Source: CAYGEY01 sp964349065 (GTDB lineage: Bacteria; Patescibacteriota; Gracilibacteria; 1-14-2-50-48-13). From it: DNA of 8,000 bases. A program made the position numbers and the translations under genes. The notes under the pieces were generated by a model. The model was not told the DNA's origin and made no database searches. It saw only the letters and a list, made by a program, of their open reading frames with translations. The DNA lies in the NCBI GenBank assembly GCA_964349065.1, contig CAYGEY010000030.1, positions 1 to 8,000 on the forward strand. The letters run 5' to 3'. Shown here one piece after another: positions 1 to 6,718 of this stretch (position 1 is its first letter; every line of letters begins with the position of its first letter).

Positions 1-410
1 CTACTACTGGATATATATTCAAACTTTGGACTGAGACATTCAAGTTTTCTATTTTCTATTTTGAATTTTCCTGAAAGTACAAGTTTTTTATCTTCTTTTA
101 GATTTGTGGCCAAATACTGTTGATTAAACCAAACAATATCTGCTTCATTACCTTCCTCATCTATAAATTTTGCTTTGATTAGTTTATATCCATTTTTTGT
201 TTTTAGTTTTGTAATATCATTCAATGTACCTATAACCTGAACACTCTCGCCTATTTTTACATTTGCCAGCTTTGAGAACTGGGATCGGTCTTCATACGCC
301 CTCGGAAAATATGCCAAAAGATCAGCAACAGTATGAATTGCATGTTTCGATAAAATCCCGAGGAAGAAGGAAGTTGTATGTAAAACGTCTTTTACGTTCT
401 TTTTTAGCAT
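1..410 (-). CDS. recG: ATP-dependent DNA helicase RecG, N-terminal part (partial, runs off left edge)
   Basis: The minus strand from the ATG at 408-410 is open to the window edge and gives 136 codons of the RecG N-terminus. RecG is a superfamily 2 translocase that remodels stalled replication forks and Holliday junctions. Visible are the family's N-terminal signature DLLAYFPRAYEDRS (residues 30-43) and the start of the wedge (OB-fold) domain, with an 'ADIVWFNQQYL'-type segment at residues 90-100 matching the RecG pattern of a hydrophobic strand followed by WFNQ.YL. The helicase motifs lie outside the window. The ATG was chosen because it gives the usual short lead-in to the signature; an in-frame TTG lies four codons upstream (417-419). 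No Shine-Dalgarno is seen. The gene starts just past the terminator of the upstream SLH gene, so it needs its own promoter or read-through. The family call is firm; the start is less so. Confidence 0.88.
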   Translation of the reverse strand, partial: MLKKNVKDVLHTTSFFLGILSKHAIHTVADLLAYFPRAYEDRSQFSKLANVKIGESVQVIGTLNDITKLKTKNGYKLIKAKFIDEEGNEADIVWFNQQYLATNLKEDKKLVLSGKFKIENRKLECLSPKFEYISSS

Positions 411-420
411 ATCATTCAAT

Positions 421-449
421 AGAAAGAAAAGGGGCCAAATGGCCCCTTT
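421..449 (-). terminator. Rho-independent terminator after the SLH/beta-propeller gene
   Basis: Plus-strand 431-446 is GGGGCC-AAAT-GGCCCC. The stem extends by three A-T pairs (428-430 with 447-449) to nine pairs around a four-base loop. Read on the minus strand, the GC-rich stem is followed at once by TTTTCTTTCT (430-421), a classic intrinsic terminator tail. It starts seven bases past the TAA stop of the SLH gene (456-458). On the plus strand the tail is only TTTA, so it should work mainly leftwards. Confidence 0.88.
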
Positions 450-455
450 ATTCAG

Positions 456-3146
456 TTATTTGCTCAAACTAAGTGAACGCAGTTCAGTCAATGATGTGAG
501 ATCATTTTCTTTGATCTTATCCCATGAAACACTATACAAGTTTGTCCCAATATAGAGTAGTCTCTGTATTTGTTTCCCGATTTCCTCTTCCCAAGGGATA
601 TTTGAGAAATCCTGACCAGCATCAAAATGTCCAATCCTTGCTCGCTCAACAAGTCCCTTCACCGGATCAACTCCATAGACCATAGCCCCTTCAAATGTAG
701 GCACAATATCGTCGTACGTGTAACTATCAGTACATTTCTCAACTCCGTCTCTGATAGTACAGTCCTTTGTCACATGTGTACCAACTTTCGTCATGATCTT
801 GATAGGGAACGCAATCAAATTTTTATCTTTATTCATCAAAAGCGCTTTGTGTTCGTACGCTACTTGCGACTCAGAACCTCGATCTCCCAATACCACCGTA
901 CTCATTTCTTTTGGATTGGCTAAATCAGTGACATCAAAATATGACAACTTAAATCCCTTCATAGAATCCCAAGGAATAAACTCTGGTTCTATAATATTTC
1001 CATTTGCATCTTTTTGCACAGTTACATCTTTCCCAAAGCCAACAATATGGTTTTCGTCATATGGTTGTAAATAATCAGAATATCCTGGGATTTTCAATAA
1101 TCCGGAAATACTAGGATTAGCAGGATCTGTCATATTCAATACATAGAACGGATCAATGGATTTGAATGTTACCATGAATGCCCGATCTCCCATAAATCTT
1201 GCTGATTTCAATGCCTCTCCTTTTCCGAGACCTTTCAGTGCTCCTGTCATTTTCATGTTACTATCTAGTACAAATACTCTATTATCTTCATCAACATTAG
1301 TGGTCCAATTTTTATCAACATGTGTGGCTATTCTGAAATGATCTTTGTGTTCATCCATAGAGAATTGGTTGAGAACTCTACCCTCCACAACAGCACTTCC
1401 CTTGAGAGTAACATTTTGGTTATCTAATGCAAATTTATATAGTTGTGTGTTGTTCCAGTTCCACTGGTATTCACCTTTTGCAACATAACCTGTAGCAACA
1501 TAGAGATTACTTGGTGACATATAGATAGTATCCACAGAACCGAGAATCACTTCGGATGACACAGGTTTAATACTATCAGAAATAGAAAGTGCACCAACTA
1601 TCAGATACTCAGGTTTTTCATAGCCTGGGAAATAACGTACACCTGCACAACTTCCCAATGGCTTCGTTACATTCCCGGATGCGGAGTCAGTAATAGTCGG
1701 TAACAATTCCTCAGTCCTATGTCCTGGCTCATTTAACACATAGTATTCAGGTGTTCGAGATAGAACAAAATACACATTATCCCCGATTCGTCTTGTATTT
1801 GAAAGATATCCTTCTATTGAAACACTTCTCGTTAATTTTGGATTTGTTTTATCAGAAATATCAATAACCTTAAAGTCGGCATACGATGTACCCCAATAAT
1901 ATGGTCTCATAATCGCTCCACCATAATATTTCAAATACGGCATATTATTATACGTCGGATCAATTGTTGTATCATCATACCGATATGATGTTCCAGTGAC
2001 TACGAGTTTGTCTCCGGCAACATACATTTCAGTCGGTTGAAAACCCTCTTTATTATCCAATGTCATATTCGCTACCTCTTTCATAGTTGCTCCACTCGTT
2101 GTATCTACGATTTTTAATGTGTTTGATCCATTAAAATTCTTTAAAACATAAATGTATCTACCATCATTTTTTACAACATCAGACTCGTCAACACCTGCGA
2201 CTTGTACATTGGTAGTTGAGTAATCAGTTTCAGCACTTGTCCCTCCCGCCATTCCATCTGCAGTCGGTGCAGTTGCTTCCTTACTTGGAGCCCCAGTTGT
2301 AGTGGACATAGGCATTGCCATATCATACATGATTGGTCCTCCCGAGTATCCATCATTGTATGATGCATCATACATCACCTTTCCAAGCTCTGAACAAGAT
2401 CCTATGGTTCCAAGGGTTCCACTTGCAGGAAGTGGTTTAGGTATGCCTTTGAGCTCATCAAATGTTTGTGCCGGCTTATCATCACGTTTTGCAACAATAC
2501 GGTACACAACCTCTGCCATATTTCCTCTTGTCACATCTGAAGAAACTTCTTTGATATTTGCTGGAATTGCGGACTTTGTTTCAAGTGCTTTGAAATACGG
2601 CGCATACCATTCTGTTGTTGTATTTGGAGCAAGACTGAGACCTTGAGTTTTACTAACAATCTTTGCCATCTCAGCTACATTGATATTTTTTCCTGGTTGA
2701 TAAGTGCCATCTGCATATCCTGCAATAATTTTATTTTCTACACCATAACAAACATATGGGGCATACCAACTATCTGTGGCCACGTCTGATAAATATGCTG
2801 ATTTACTCCCAGCTGTTTTTCTCTTAGTAACACAATCCTCTCCTGAAGATTTTTCAAAACCACTTGTTGCTTCAAGTACAATTTTGAGAAATTCAGCCCT
2901 ATTAATGCTGTTATCTGCTCGAAAAGTACCATCGCTGTACCCCTGAACAATGTTATAAAACTTCATGTACGCAATAGCTTCAGCTGAGTAATCATTGACC
3001 TTTACATCAGTAAAAGGACTTGATGTGGACGATGCTGATGGCGTTGCTCCATAATTGGGCATAGACATAGGTGACATGGCCAACGAACTATTACCTGCGG
3101 TAAGCAGAACTAGTCCTAGAACAGAACTGAGGATTCTTTTTTTCAT
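456..3146 (-). CDS. Secreted S-layer homology (SLH) protein with C-terminal beta-propeller domain
   Basis: This 896-residue exported protein begins with a signal peptide (MKKR, a hydrophobic stretch at residues 5-17, likely signal peptidase I cleavage after SLA, residue 23; no lipobox Cys). A Ser/Pro/Met-rich stretch follows, then three SLH repeats: about 45-97 (FTDV..., GYSDGTFR), 118-172 (YLSDV..., GYADGTYQPG) and a degenerate one at 178-222. SLH repeats usually bind cell-wall polymers and anchor surface proteins. After a low-complexity Gly/Thr/Met linker (about 223-308), the rest resembles the secreted beta-propeller family distantly related to WD-40 repeats (Pfam Beta_propel, PF09826). 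The diagnostic opening is TNVQVAGVDESDVVKNDGRY (312-331). Six cysteines fit exported disulfides. No membrane anchor is seen at the C-terminus. The molecular function is unknown; a surface structural or binding role is inferred. The gene is transcribed alone, between its own promoter and terminator. Confidence 0.88.
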   Translation of the reverse strand: MKKRILSSVLGLVLLTAGNSSLAMSPMSMPNYGATPSASSTSSPFTDVKVNDYSAEAIAYMKFYNIVQGYSDGTFRADNSINRAEFLKIVLEATSGFEKSSGEDCVTKRKTAGSKSAYLSDVATDSWYAPYVCYGVENKIIAGYADGTYQPGKNINVAEMAKIVSKTQGLSLAPNTTTEWYAPYFKALETKSAIPANIKEVSSDVTRGNMAEVVYRIVAKRDDKPAQTFDELKGIPKPLPASGTLGTIGSCSELGKVMYDASYNDGYSGGPIMYDMAMPMSTTTGAPSKEATAPTADGMAGGTSAETDYSTTNVQVAGVDESDVVKNDGRYIYVLKNFNGSNTLKIVDTTSGATMKEVANMTLDNKEGFQPTEMYVAGDKLVVTGTSYRYDDTTIDPTYNNMPYLKYYGGAIMRPYYWGTSYADFKVIDISDKTNPKLTRSVSIEGYLSNTRRIGDNVYFVLSRTPEYYVLNEPGHRTEELLPTITDSASGNVTKPLGSCAGVRYFPGYEKPEYLIVGALSISDSIKPVSSEVILGSVDTIYMSPSNLYVATGYVAKGEYQWNWNNTQLYKFALDNQNVTLKGSAVVEGRVLNQFSMDEHKDHFRIATHVDKNWTTNVDEDNRVFVLDSNMKMTGALKGLGKGEALKSARFMGDRAFMVTFKSIDPFYVLNMTDPANPSISGLLKIPGYSDYLQPYDENHIVGFGKDVTVQKDANGNIIEPEFIPWDSMKGFKLSYFDVTDLANPKEMSTVVLGDRGSESQVAYEHKALLMNKDKNLIAFPIKIMTKVGTHVTKDCTIRDGVEKCTDSYTYDDIVPTFEGAMVYGVDPVKGLVERARIGHFDAGQDFSNIPWEEEIGKQIQRLLYIGTNLYSVSWDKIKENDLTSLTELRSLSLSK

Positions 3147-3154
3147 AAATTGTT

Positions 3155-3186
3155 ATTATACATACAAATATAAAACGATATTTCAA
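3155..3186 (-). promoter_or_regulatory. Promoter of the SLH/beta-propeller gene (leaderless type)
   Basis: Read on the minus strand, 3160-3155 is a perfect TATAAT, only eight bases (AACAATTT) before the ATG at 3146. A start point about seven bases after the -10 box would fall at the start codon, so the transcript would be essentially leaderless. The best -35-like box, TTGAAA (3186-3181), is 20 bases away, longer than optimal, so the -35 assignment is weak. Confidence 0.5.
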
Positions 3187-3213
3187 ACAAACTTGTTACA
3201 AACTTCGGTTTGT
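3187..3213. repeat. ACAAAC repeat cluster, possible operator in divergent control region
   Basis: ACAAACTT occurs at 3187-3194 and again at 3198-3205, an 11-base period or about one helical turn. An inverted copy of the core, GTTTGT, lies at 3208-3213, making the perfect stem ACAAAC-TTCG-GTTTGT (3198-3213). The cluster covers the -35 box and spacer of the lgt promoter and lies just upstream of the SLH gene promoter. It could therefore be a binding site controlling one or both genes. This is inference from position and symmetry; no regulator gene lies in the window. Confidence 0.35.
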
Positions 3214-3220
3214 GTATAAT
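3193..3220 (+). promoter_or_regulatory. Promoter of the lgt-like gene
   Basis: TTGTTA (3193-3198), a 16-base spacer and a perfect TATAAT (3215-3220) form a good sigma-70-type promoter. Transcription should start near 3227, about 33 bases before the chosen ATG at 3260. The box also rules out an upstream in-frame GTG (3212-3214), which would lie inside the promoter. Confidence 0.65.
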
Positions 3221-3259
3221 TCGCTTCGACAGATTACAGATTTATACATACCCCCTTCT

Positions 3260-4081
3260 ATGTATCCCATATTACTTCAATTTGGTGATATTGTAATAGC
3301 AAATTTTGGAATTTTTCTTACCATCGCTTATTTCGCTTTTATTATTGGCGTAACCAAATTTGCGGACTCCCGCCATGTACATCCAGGATTTTTTCTCAAA
3401 CATGCCGCCGTATTAACAATACTCAGTTATATCGGGGTTAAACTCCTGTTTTGGATTCTTAATTTCCCCAGATTATACCAGGACGTAACAAATAATATTG
3501 CAGATAGTTGGTACATTGGGGTCATCAAACTTCTCTTTAACATGGATGAGTTTTATGTTTGGGGCGCTGTACTTCTCTTTGGTGCAGGTTTTTACTATTT
3601 CGCAAAAAAGGAAAAAGAACCCGTCTTGATTTGGTATGATATTTTCATTTCAAGTCTTTCCATCAGTCTCTTTTTTGGCTTTATTGGAGCATTTTTAGGC
3701 GGATACTATGTTGGATCTGAAACAACTTCAATTTTCGGAGTTTCATTTGCAAGCAGTGATATAAGATACAGCCTAGCAGCGCAAATTTCCTCATCGGTAT
3801 CTGTTCATCCAATACAGTTATACTTTGCTATCATCTCTCTATTCATATTCTTCGTCTGTTTAAAGATGATGAAAAAAGTACAGGTGCCCGGACTTGTAGG
3901 AGTAATTGGGACTATTCTGTTGTCACTATCAACTATATTCATTGAATTTTTTCGAAGCCCCTCAGATAGAATCTTTTTTATAGGCAACTTCACTATCAAT
4001 CAAATATTTGCACTGTTGTGTGTTATTGGTGCAATATATCTATTCATGAAAAAATTACCTAGGATTGGGAGTGAAGAATAG
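3260..4081 (+). CDS. lgt: Prolipoprotein diacylglyceryl transferase (Lgt) family protein, divergent
   Basis: This 273-residue polytopic membrane protein has the Lgt layout. Lgt transfers diacylglycerol from phosphatidylglycerol to the lipobox cysteine of prolipoproteins. The N-terminus (MYPILLQFGDIVIANFGIFL) matches the family's opening. HPIQLY (183-188) matches the conserved HPtQLYE element, and IEFFR (228-232) with TINQIFAL (245-252) matches the C-terminal iEffR...iSQ(I/L) region carrying a conserved Arg. Odd points: the family's GRxGNf/GRiGCF signature is replaced by FFGFIGAFLGGYYVG (138-152), without the catalytic Arg and Asn. The upstream YGG/HGG element reads VWG (100-102), and the Glu after QLY is Phe. 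It may be a divergent enzyme or a relative with another role. The ATG at 3260 was chosen over the GTG at 3212 because the latter sits in the promoter. No Shine-Dalgarno is seen. The 3' end overlaps holA by 23 bp, tail to tail. Confidence 0.75.
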   Translation: MYPILLQFGDIVIANFGIFLTIAYFAFIIGVTKFADSRHVHPGFFLKHAAVLTILSYIGVKLLFWILNFPRLYQDVTNNIADSWYIGVIKLLFNMDEFYVWGAVLLFGAGFYYFAKKEKEPVLIWYDIFISSLSISLFFGFIGAFLGGYYVGSETTSIFGVSFASSDIRYSLAAQISSSVSVHPIQLYFAIISLFIFFVCLKMMKKVQVPGLVGVIGTILLSLSTIFIEFFRSPSDRIFFIGNFTINQIFALLCVIGAIYLFMKKLPRIGSEE

Positions 4082-5066
4082 TGGATAAACGTACTTCTAA
4101 TTCTTCAAAAAAAGTCCCATCTTCTTGCAGAGATATACCTCCGGTTTTTGTCATAATATCTAAGTCAAGCATTTGTCTCACTAGTTCTGAAATTTTTCTC
4201 CAGGAGAATGCTTGGAGGTTTCTTTTCAGCCCATGTAATATAAATGGTTTCACCTTTGTTTTTGCTATTATTTCTGCATCACTCAGCCCCTCACTGCTTG
4301 CCGACTTTACAAGTATCATTTGTTCCAATTGCCAGGTAATCAGTCCTAACAATTTTAGGGGCTCCTCTGTCATTGCTAATTTTTGTAATAACTTAGACAT
4401 AGCACTTATATCTTGAGCTAATATGGCTGTGAGGAGAGCAAAAACATCTGATTCAGGTTTTTGAGGAACGCGAGCTAGTACTTCTTCTTTATTCAAAACA
4501 CCGTTTTCTCTCGCATAGAGTTCTAGTTTTTCAATTTCTAACGATGGATGGGATACTGCATTATTGAGTAATTCAATACTAGCATGCACATCTCTTGGCT
4601 CAATAATTCCCGATAGCCTTTTTTGTATTTTACTTCTCATTTCTGCGCTATTGCTTGAAAAATCTTTCACATCACAATGCTGTACAAAAAACGTATGAGA
4701 TTTCCTTCTCTTATCCGGAATACCAGTGACAAAGACACAGAGGGATGTTTCCGGAATTTGTTCCAAAACATTTTCAATATTTTCCTCAAACAATTGTTTT
4801 TTACTATCTACCTTATCAATCGTAGTAAACGGATACCCCTTTATTACAATAAACCGCTTTTCTCCAAACATGGGAGGGGACATAAGATTGGCAAATATTT
4901 CTGAGATTTCATTTCTCGAATCTGAAAGATCAAATTCGGCCAGATTCATTTCCCCATGTTTTTTTATAAACTCACTTTTCCAAAAAGAAAGAACCTTTGT
5001 TTTTTCAAAACTGTCATCTCCCATAAAGAGAAATACTTTTTTTTCATGCTTTCGTTGCTCAGTCAT
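4059..5066 (-). CDS. holA: DNA polymerase III subunit delta
   Basis: The 335-residue protein has the HolA architecture. HolA is the clamp-loader subunit that opens the sliding clamp in the gamma/tau-delta-delta' complex. The N-terminal AAA+-like fold opens with VFLFMGDDSFEK (11-22), the usual 'lllGeD.f' pattern without a Walker A motif, as expected for delta. FGEKRFIVIKG (67-77) fits the 'f...rlivvk' strand, and LCVFVTGIPDKRRK (109-122) the following strand. The C-terminal helical collar is recognisable in FALLTAILAQD (209-219), EEPLKLLGLITWQLEQMILVK (from 234) and LDLDIMTKTGG (300-310), typical of 'L.e.D..iKtG'. Length is normal. The ATG at 5064-5066 is preferred because the next upstream in-frame ATG (5112-5114) lies upstream of the predicted -10 box. 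No Shine-Dalgarno is seen. It diverges from lepB and overlaps the lgt 3' end. Confidence 0.87.
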   Translation of the reverse strand: MTEQRKHEKKVFLFMGDDSFEKTKVLSFWKSEFIKKHGEMNLAEFDLSDSRNEISEIFANLMSPPMFGEKRFIVIKGYPFTTIDKVDSKKQLFEENIENVLEQIPETSLCVFVTGIPDKRRKSHTFFVQHCDVKDFSSNSAEMRSKIQKRLSGIIEPRDVHASIELLNNAVSHPSLEIEKLELYARENGVLNKEEVLARVPQKPESDVFALLTAILAQDISAMSKLLQKLAMTEEPLKLLGLITWQLEQMILVKSASSEGLSDAEIIAKTKVKPFILHGLKRNLQAFSWRKISELVRQMLDLDIMTKTGGISLQEDGTFFEELEVRLSTILHSQS

Positions 5067-5082
5067 GTAACTTGAGTATAAT
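5055..5082 (+). promoter_or_regulatory. Promoter of the lepB-folD-PH operon
   Basis: TTGCTC (5055-5060), a 16-base spacer and a perfect TATAAT (5077-5082) point rightwards. The expected start near 5089 leaves about 24 bases before the lepB ATG at 5113. The -35 box lies inside the first codons of holA. Confidence 0.6.
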
Positions 5083-5090
5083 ATGCAAGT

Positions 5091-5118
5091 ATTATACAAA
5101 TCAAACCATATCATGCAA
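5091..5118 (-). promoter_or_regulatory. Promoter of holA
   Basis: On the minus strand TTGCAT (5118-5113), a 16-base spacer and a perfect TATAAT (5096-5091) point leftwards. The expected start is near 5084, about 18 bases before the holA ATG. Its -35 box overlaps the lepB start codon. It mirrors the lepB promoter: TATAATA (5077-5083) and TATTATA (5090-5096) form a perfect inverted repeat, so the two promoters should compete for polymerase. Confidence 0.58.
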
Positions 5119-5880
5119 CAACCTCATCAATTAAGTAGCCTTAAGTTGCTTCAGCGGAAGATTATGATGTTTGAAGTTTTTGATACAATCATTGAGATTA
5201 TCATACTTCTTGTCTTTTTCCTTAGTATTCAATACTTCTTTTTCTCGCCCTTCATTGTATCCGGAGCATCAATGGAACATAGTCTGCATGATCAAGAGAT
5301 TATCATCGTCAATAGGATGGGCTTCTCAAAATATCTTTTTGGACATACAGGAAGTTTGCATAGAGGTGATGTTATTGTTTTTAGACCACCACTTGAAACA
5401 ACTGAATATTATATCAAGCGTATTATAGGCATGCCTGGAGATACCATTGAGTTTAAAGACAATACCATTTCTCTTAATGGTACAAAACTTTCTGAACATT
5501 ATACTAATTGTCAAGTTGATGACACTTCAAAAAGTGGATCACTTCCTTGTAGATATTCATACATGAGTAGTACACCAATCATTGTGCCTGAAAACTCTTA
5601 CTTTGCCATGGGTGATAACCGTAATTTTTCTGCGGATTCTAGGCAGTGTTTTCGGAAAATCCCTATCCAAGACTGTGTTCCTGGAAGTAAAGAGATGTTT
5701 GTTCCCTATGAAAATATCGTAGGAACAGCTACATTTGTTTTTTGGCCGTTTAGCACCAACGCAAGTGAGAAAAAAACTCAGACAACATCTTTTCTAGAAT
5801 CTTTCTGGCCTCTTGATAATCCAAGATCCATTCAACGTTTAGATCCAGCATTACAAGTCAATGACAACAAAAATACTTAG
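5113..5880 (+). CDS. lepB: Signal peptidase I
   Basis: This membrane-anchored serine protease removes signal peptides from Sec- or Tat-exported proteins. With the ATG at 5113 it has 255 residues. One transmembrane helix (about 23-44) leads into the outer catalytic domain. The nucleophile lies in SGASMEHSL (50-58, Ser53), the general-base Lys in YYIKRIIGMPGD (99-110, Lys102), and the late box is MGDNRNFSADSR (166-177). The box-B consensus SGxSMxPTL is altered, with Pro replaced by His56. Four cysteines (133, 146, 179, 188) sit in the outer domain and could form disulfides. An in-frame ATG at 5083 directly abuts the -10 box and would lie upstream of the transcript start, so 5113 is preferred; ATGs at 5164 and 5167 are further options. 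No Shine-Dalgarno is seen. It is first in a likely operon; its last 20 bases overlap folD. Confidence 0.9.
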   Translation: MQQPHQLSSLKLLQRKIMMFEVFDTIIEIIILLVFFLSIQYFFFSPFIVSGASMEHSLHDQEIIIVNRMGFSKYLFGHTGSLHRGDVIVFRPPLETTEYYIKRIIGMPGDTIEFKDNTISLNGTKLSEHYTNCQVDDTSKSGSLPCRYSYMSSTPIIVPENSYFAMGDNRNFSADSRQCFRKIPIQDCVPGSKEMFVPYENIVGTATFVFWPFSTNASEKKTQTTSFLESFWPLDNPRSIQRLDPALQVNDNKNT

Positions 5881-6709
5881 TGGTCATATAGCAAGAAAGG
5901 AAATAATCGATAAACTTCAAAAGAAAATCCAGTCTTTTTCTCGTACACTTCGCATGGATATTATTCTCATTGGAGAAAATCCGGCATCAGAAGTATATGT
6001 TGAAACAAAAATGAAACTTGCACAAAAACTAGGTGTAGAATGTTTTATTCATAAATTTTTTGATACAGTTTCTGAGCAAGAAATCTTGAAGGTCATGAAT
6101 GCACTTAATAAAAATTCGCACGTTGACGGATATATCGTACAACTTCCACTCCCTGCCCATATTTCACTTGAAAAAATAGTAAAAACAATTGATCCACTCA
6201 AAGATATCGATGGTTTTTCTTATCAAAATACAGGTATGCTCTATCATGATGTATCTCCAGATCAATATTTGAGACCAGCTACAGGAGATGCTGTGATTGC
6301 ACTTTTACAAGCATATAATATTTCCGTTTCCGGAAAAAATATTGTGGTTATCGGCAAAGGATTTATTGTTGGAAAGCCAATTGCGCTTATGTTATTAGAA
6401 GAAGGTGCGACTGTTACTATTTGTCATGATGCTACAAAAAATTTATCACATTTTACAAAAAGTGCAGATATAATTGTATCAGCAACCGGTGTGAAGCATC
6501 TCATCACCTCCGATATGATCTCTAAAGGAACAATACTTATTGATGTTGGATTTACAAAAATCGGTGATACACTCTTTGGAGATATTGATCCAAATTGCAT
6601 AAAAAAAGCGTCGTATATTTCTCCTGTTCCTGGAGGAGTTGGCCCCCTCACTGTCACAATGCTCCTTGTAAACCTTGTCAAAGCTTATACACTCTCACAT
6701 AATGCATAA
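5861..6709 (+). CDS. folD: Bifunctional methylenetetrahydrofolate dehydrogenase / methenyltetrahydrofolate cyclohydrolase
   Basis: FolD interconverts 5,10-methylene-, 5,10-methenyl- and 10-formyl-tetrahydrofolate in the cytoplasm, usually with NADP, supplying one-carbon units for purines and formyl-Met-tRNA. The 282 residues are full length. Catalytic-site features are all present: YVETKMK (46-52, Lys50 equivalent to E. coli Lys54), VDGYIVQLPLP (88-98, Gln94), and KDIDGFSYQNTGML (114-127, Asp117). The Rossmann dinucleotide site is VVIGKGFIVGKP (162-173). The C-terminal signature is PVPGGVGPLTVTMLL (255-269). The usual PCTPxG segment reads PATGDA (139-144), a mild deviation outside the known catalytic triad. 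The ATG lies inside the lepB 3' end (20-bp overlap in another frame), suggesting coupled translation. A nine-base gap separates it from the next gene. Confidence 0.95.
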   Translation: MTTKILSGHIARKEIIDKLQKKIQSFSRTLRMDIILIGENPASEVYVETKMKLAQKLGVECFIHKFFDTVSEQEILKVMNALNKNSHVDGYIVQLPLPAHISLEKIVKTIDPLKDIDGFSYQNTGMLYHDVSPDQYLRPATGDAVIALLQAYNISVSGKNIVVIGKGFIVGKPIALMLLEEGATVTICHDATKNLSHFTKSADIIVSATGVKHLITSDMISKGTILIDVGFTKIGDTLFGDIDPNCIKKASYISPVPGGVGPLTVTMLLVNLVKAYTLSHNA

Positions 6710-6718
6710 CTTCCAATT

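Noticed and set aside
263..472. Plus-strand 69-codon reading frame
   Set aside because: It lies antisense to the clear recG N-terminus and runs through the terminator hairpin; no family resemblance.
627..2950. Several 60-114-codon frames opposite or overlapping the SLH gene
   Set aside because: They are shadows of a strongly supported coding frame and show no domain or signal of their own.
3212..3259. GTG start for the Lgt homologue 16 codons upstream
   Set aside because: The GTG lies within the promoter spacer directly before the -10 box, upstream of the expected transcript start; the ATG at 3260 gives the family's normal N-terminus.
4073..4106. GAAGAAT / ATTCTTC inverted repeat near the lgt-holA junction
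   Set aside because: The stem is AT-rich with a long loop, and neither strand has a T-tract after it; too weak to call a terminator.
5083..5112. Upstream ATG for lepB (extra 10 residues)
   Set aside because: It directly abuts the TATAAT at 5077-5082 and would precede the expected transcript start.
5067..5114. Upstream ATG for holA (extra 16 residues)
   Set aside because: It lies in the promoter, upstream of the predicted transcript start; the extra residues do not resemble HolA.
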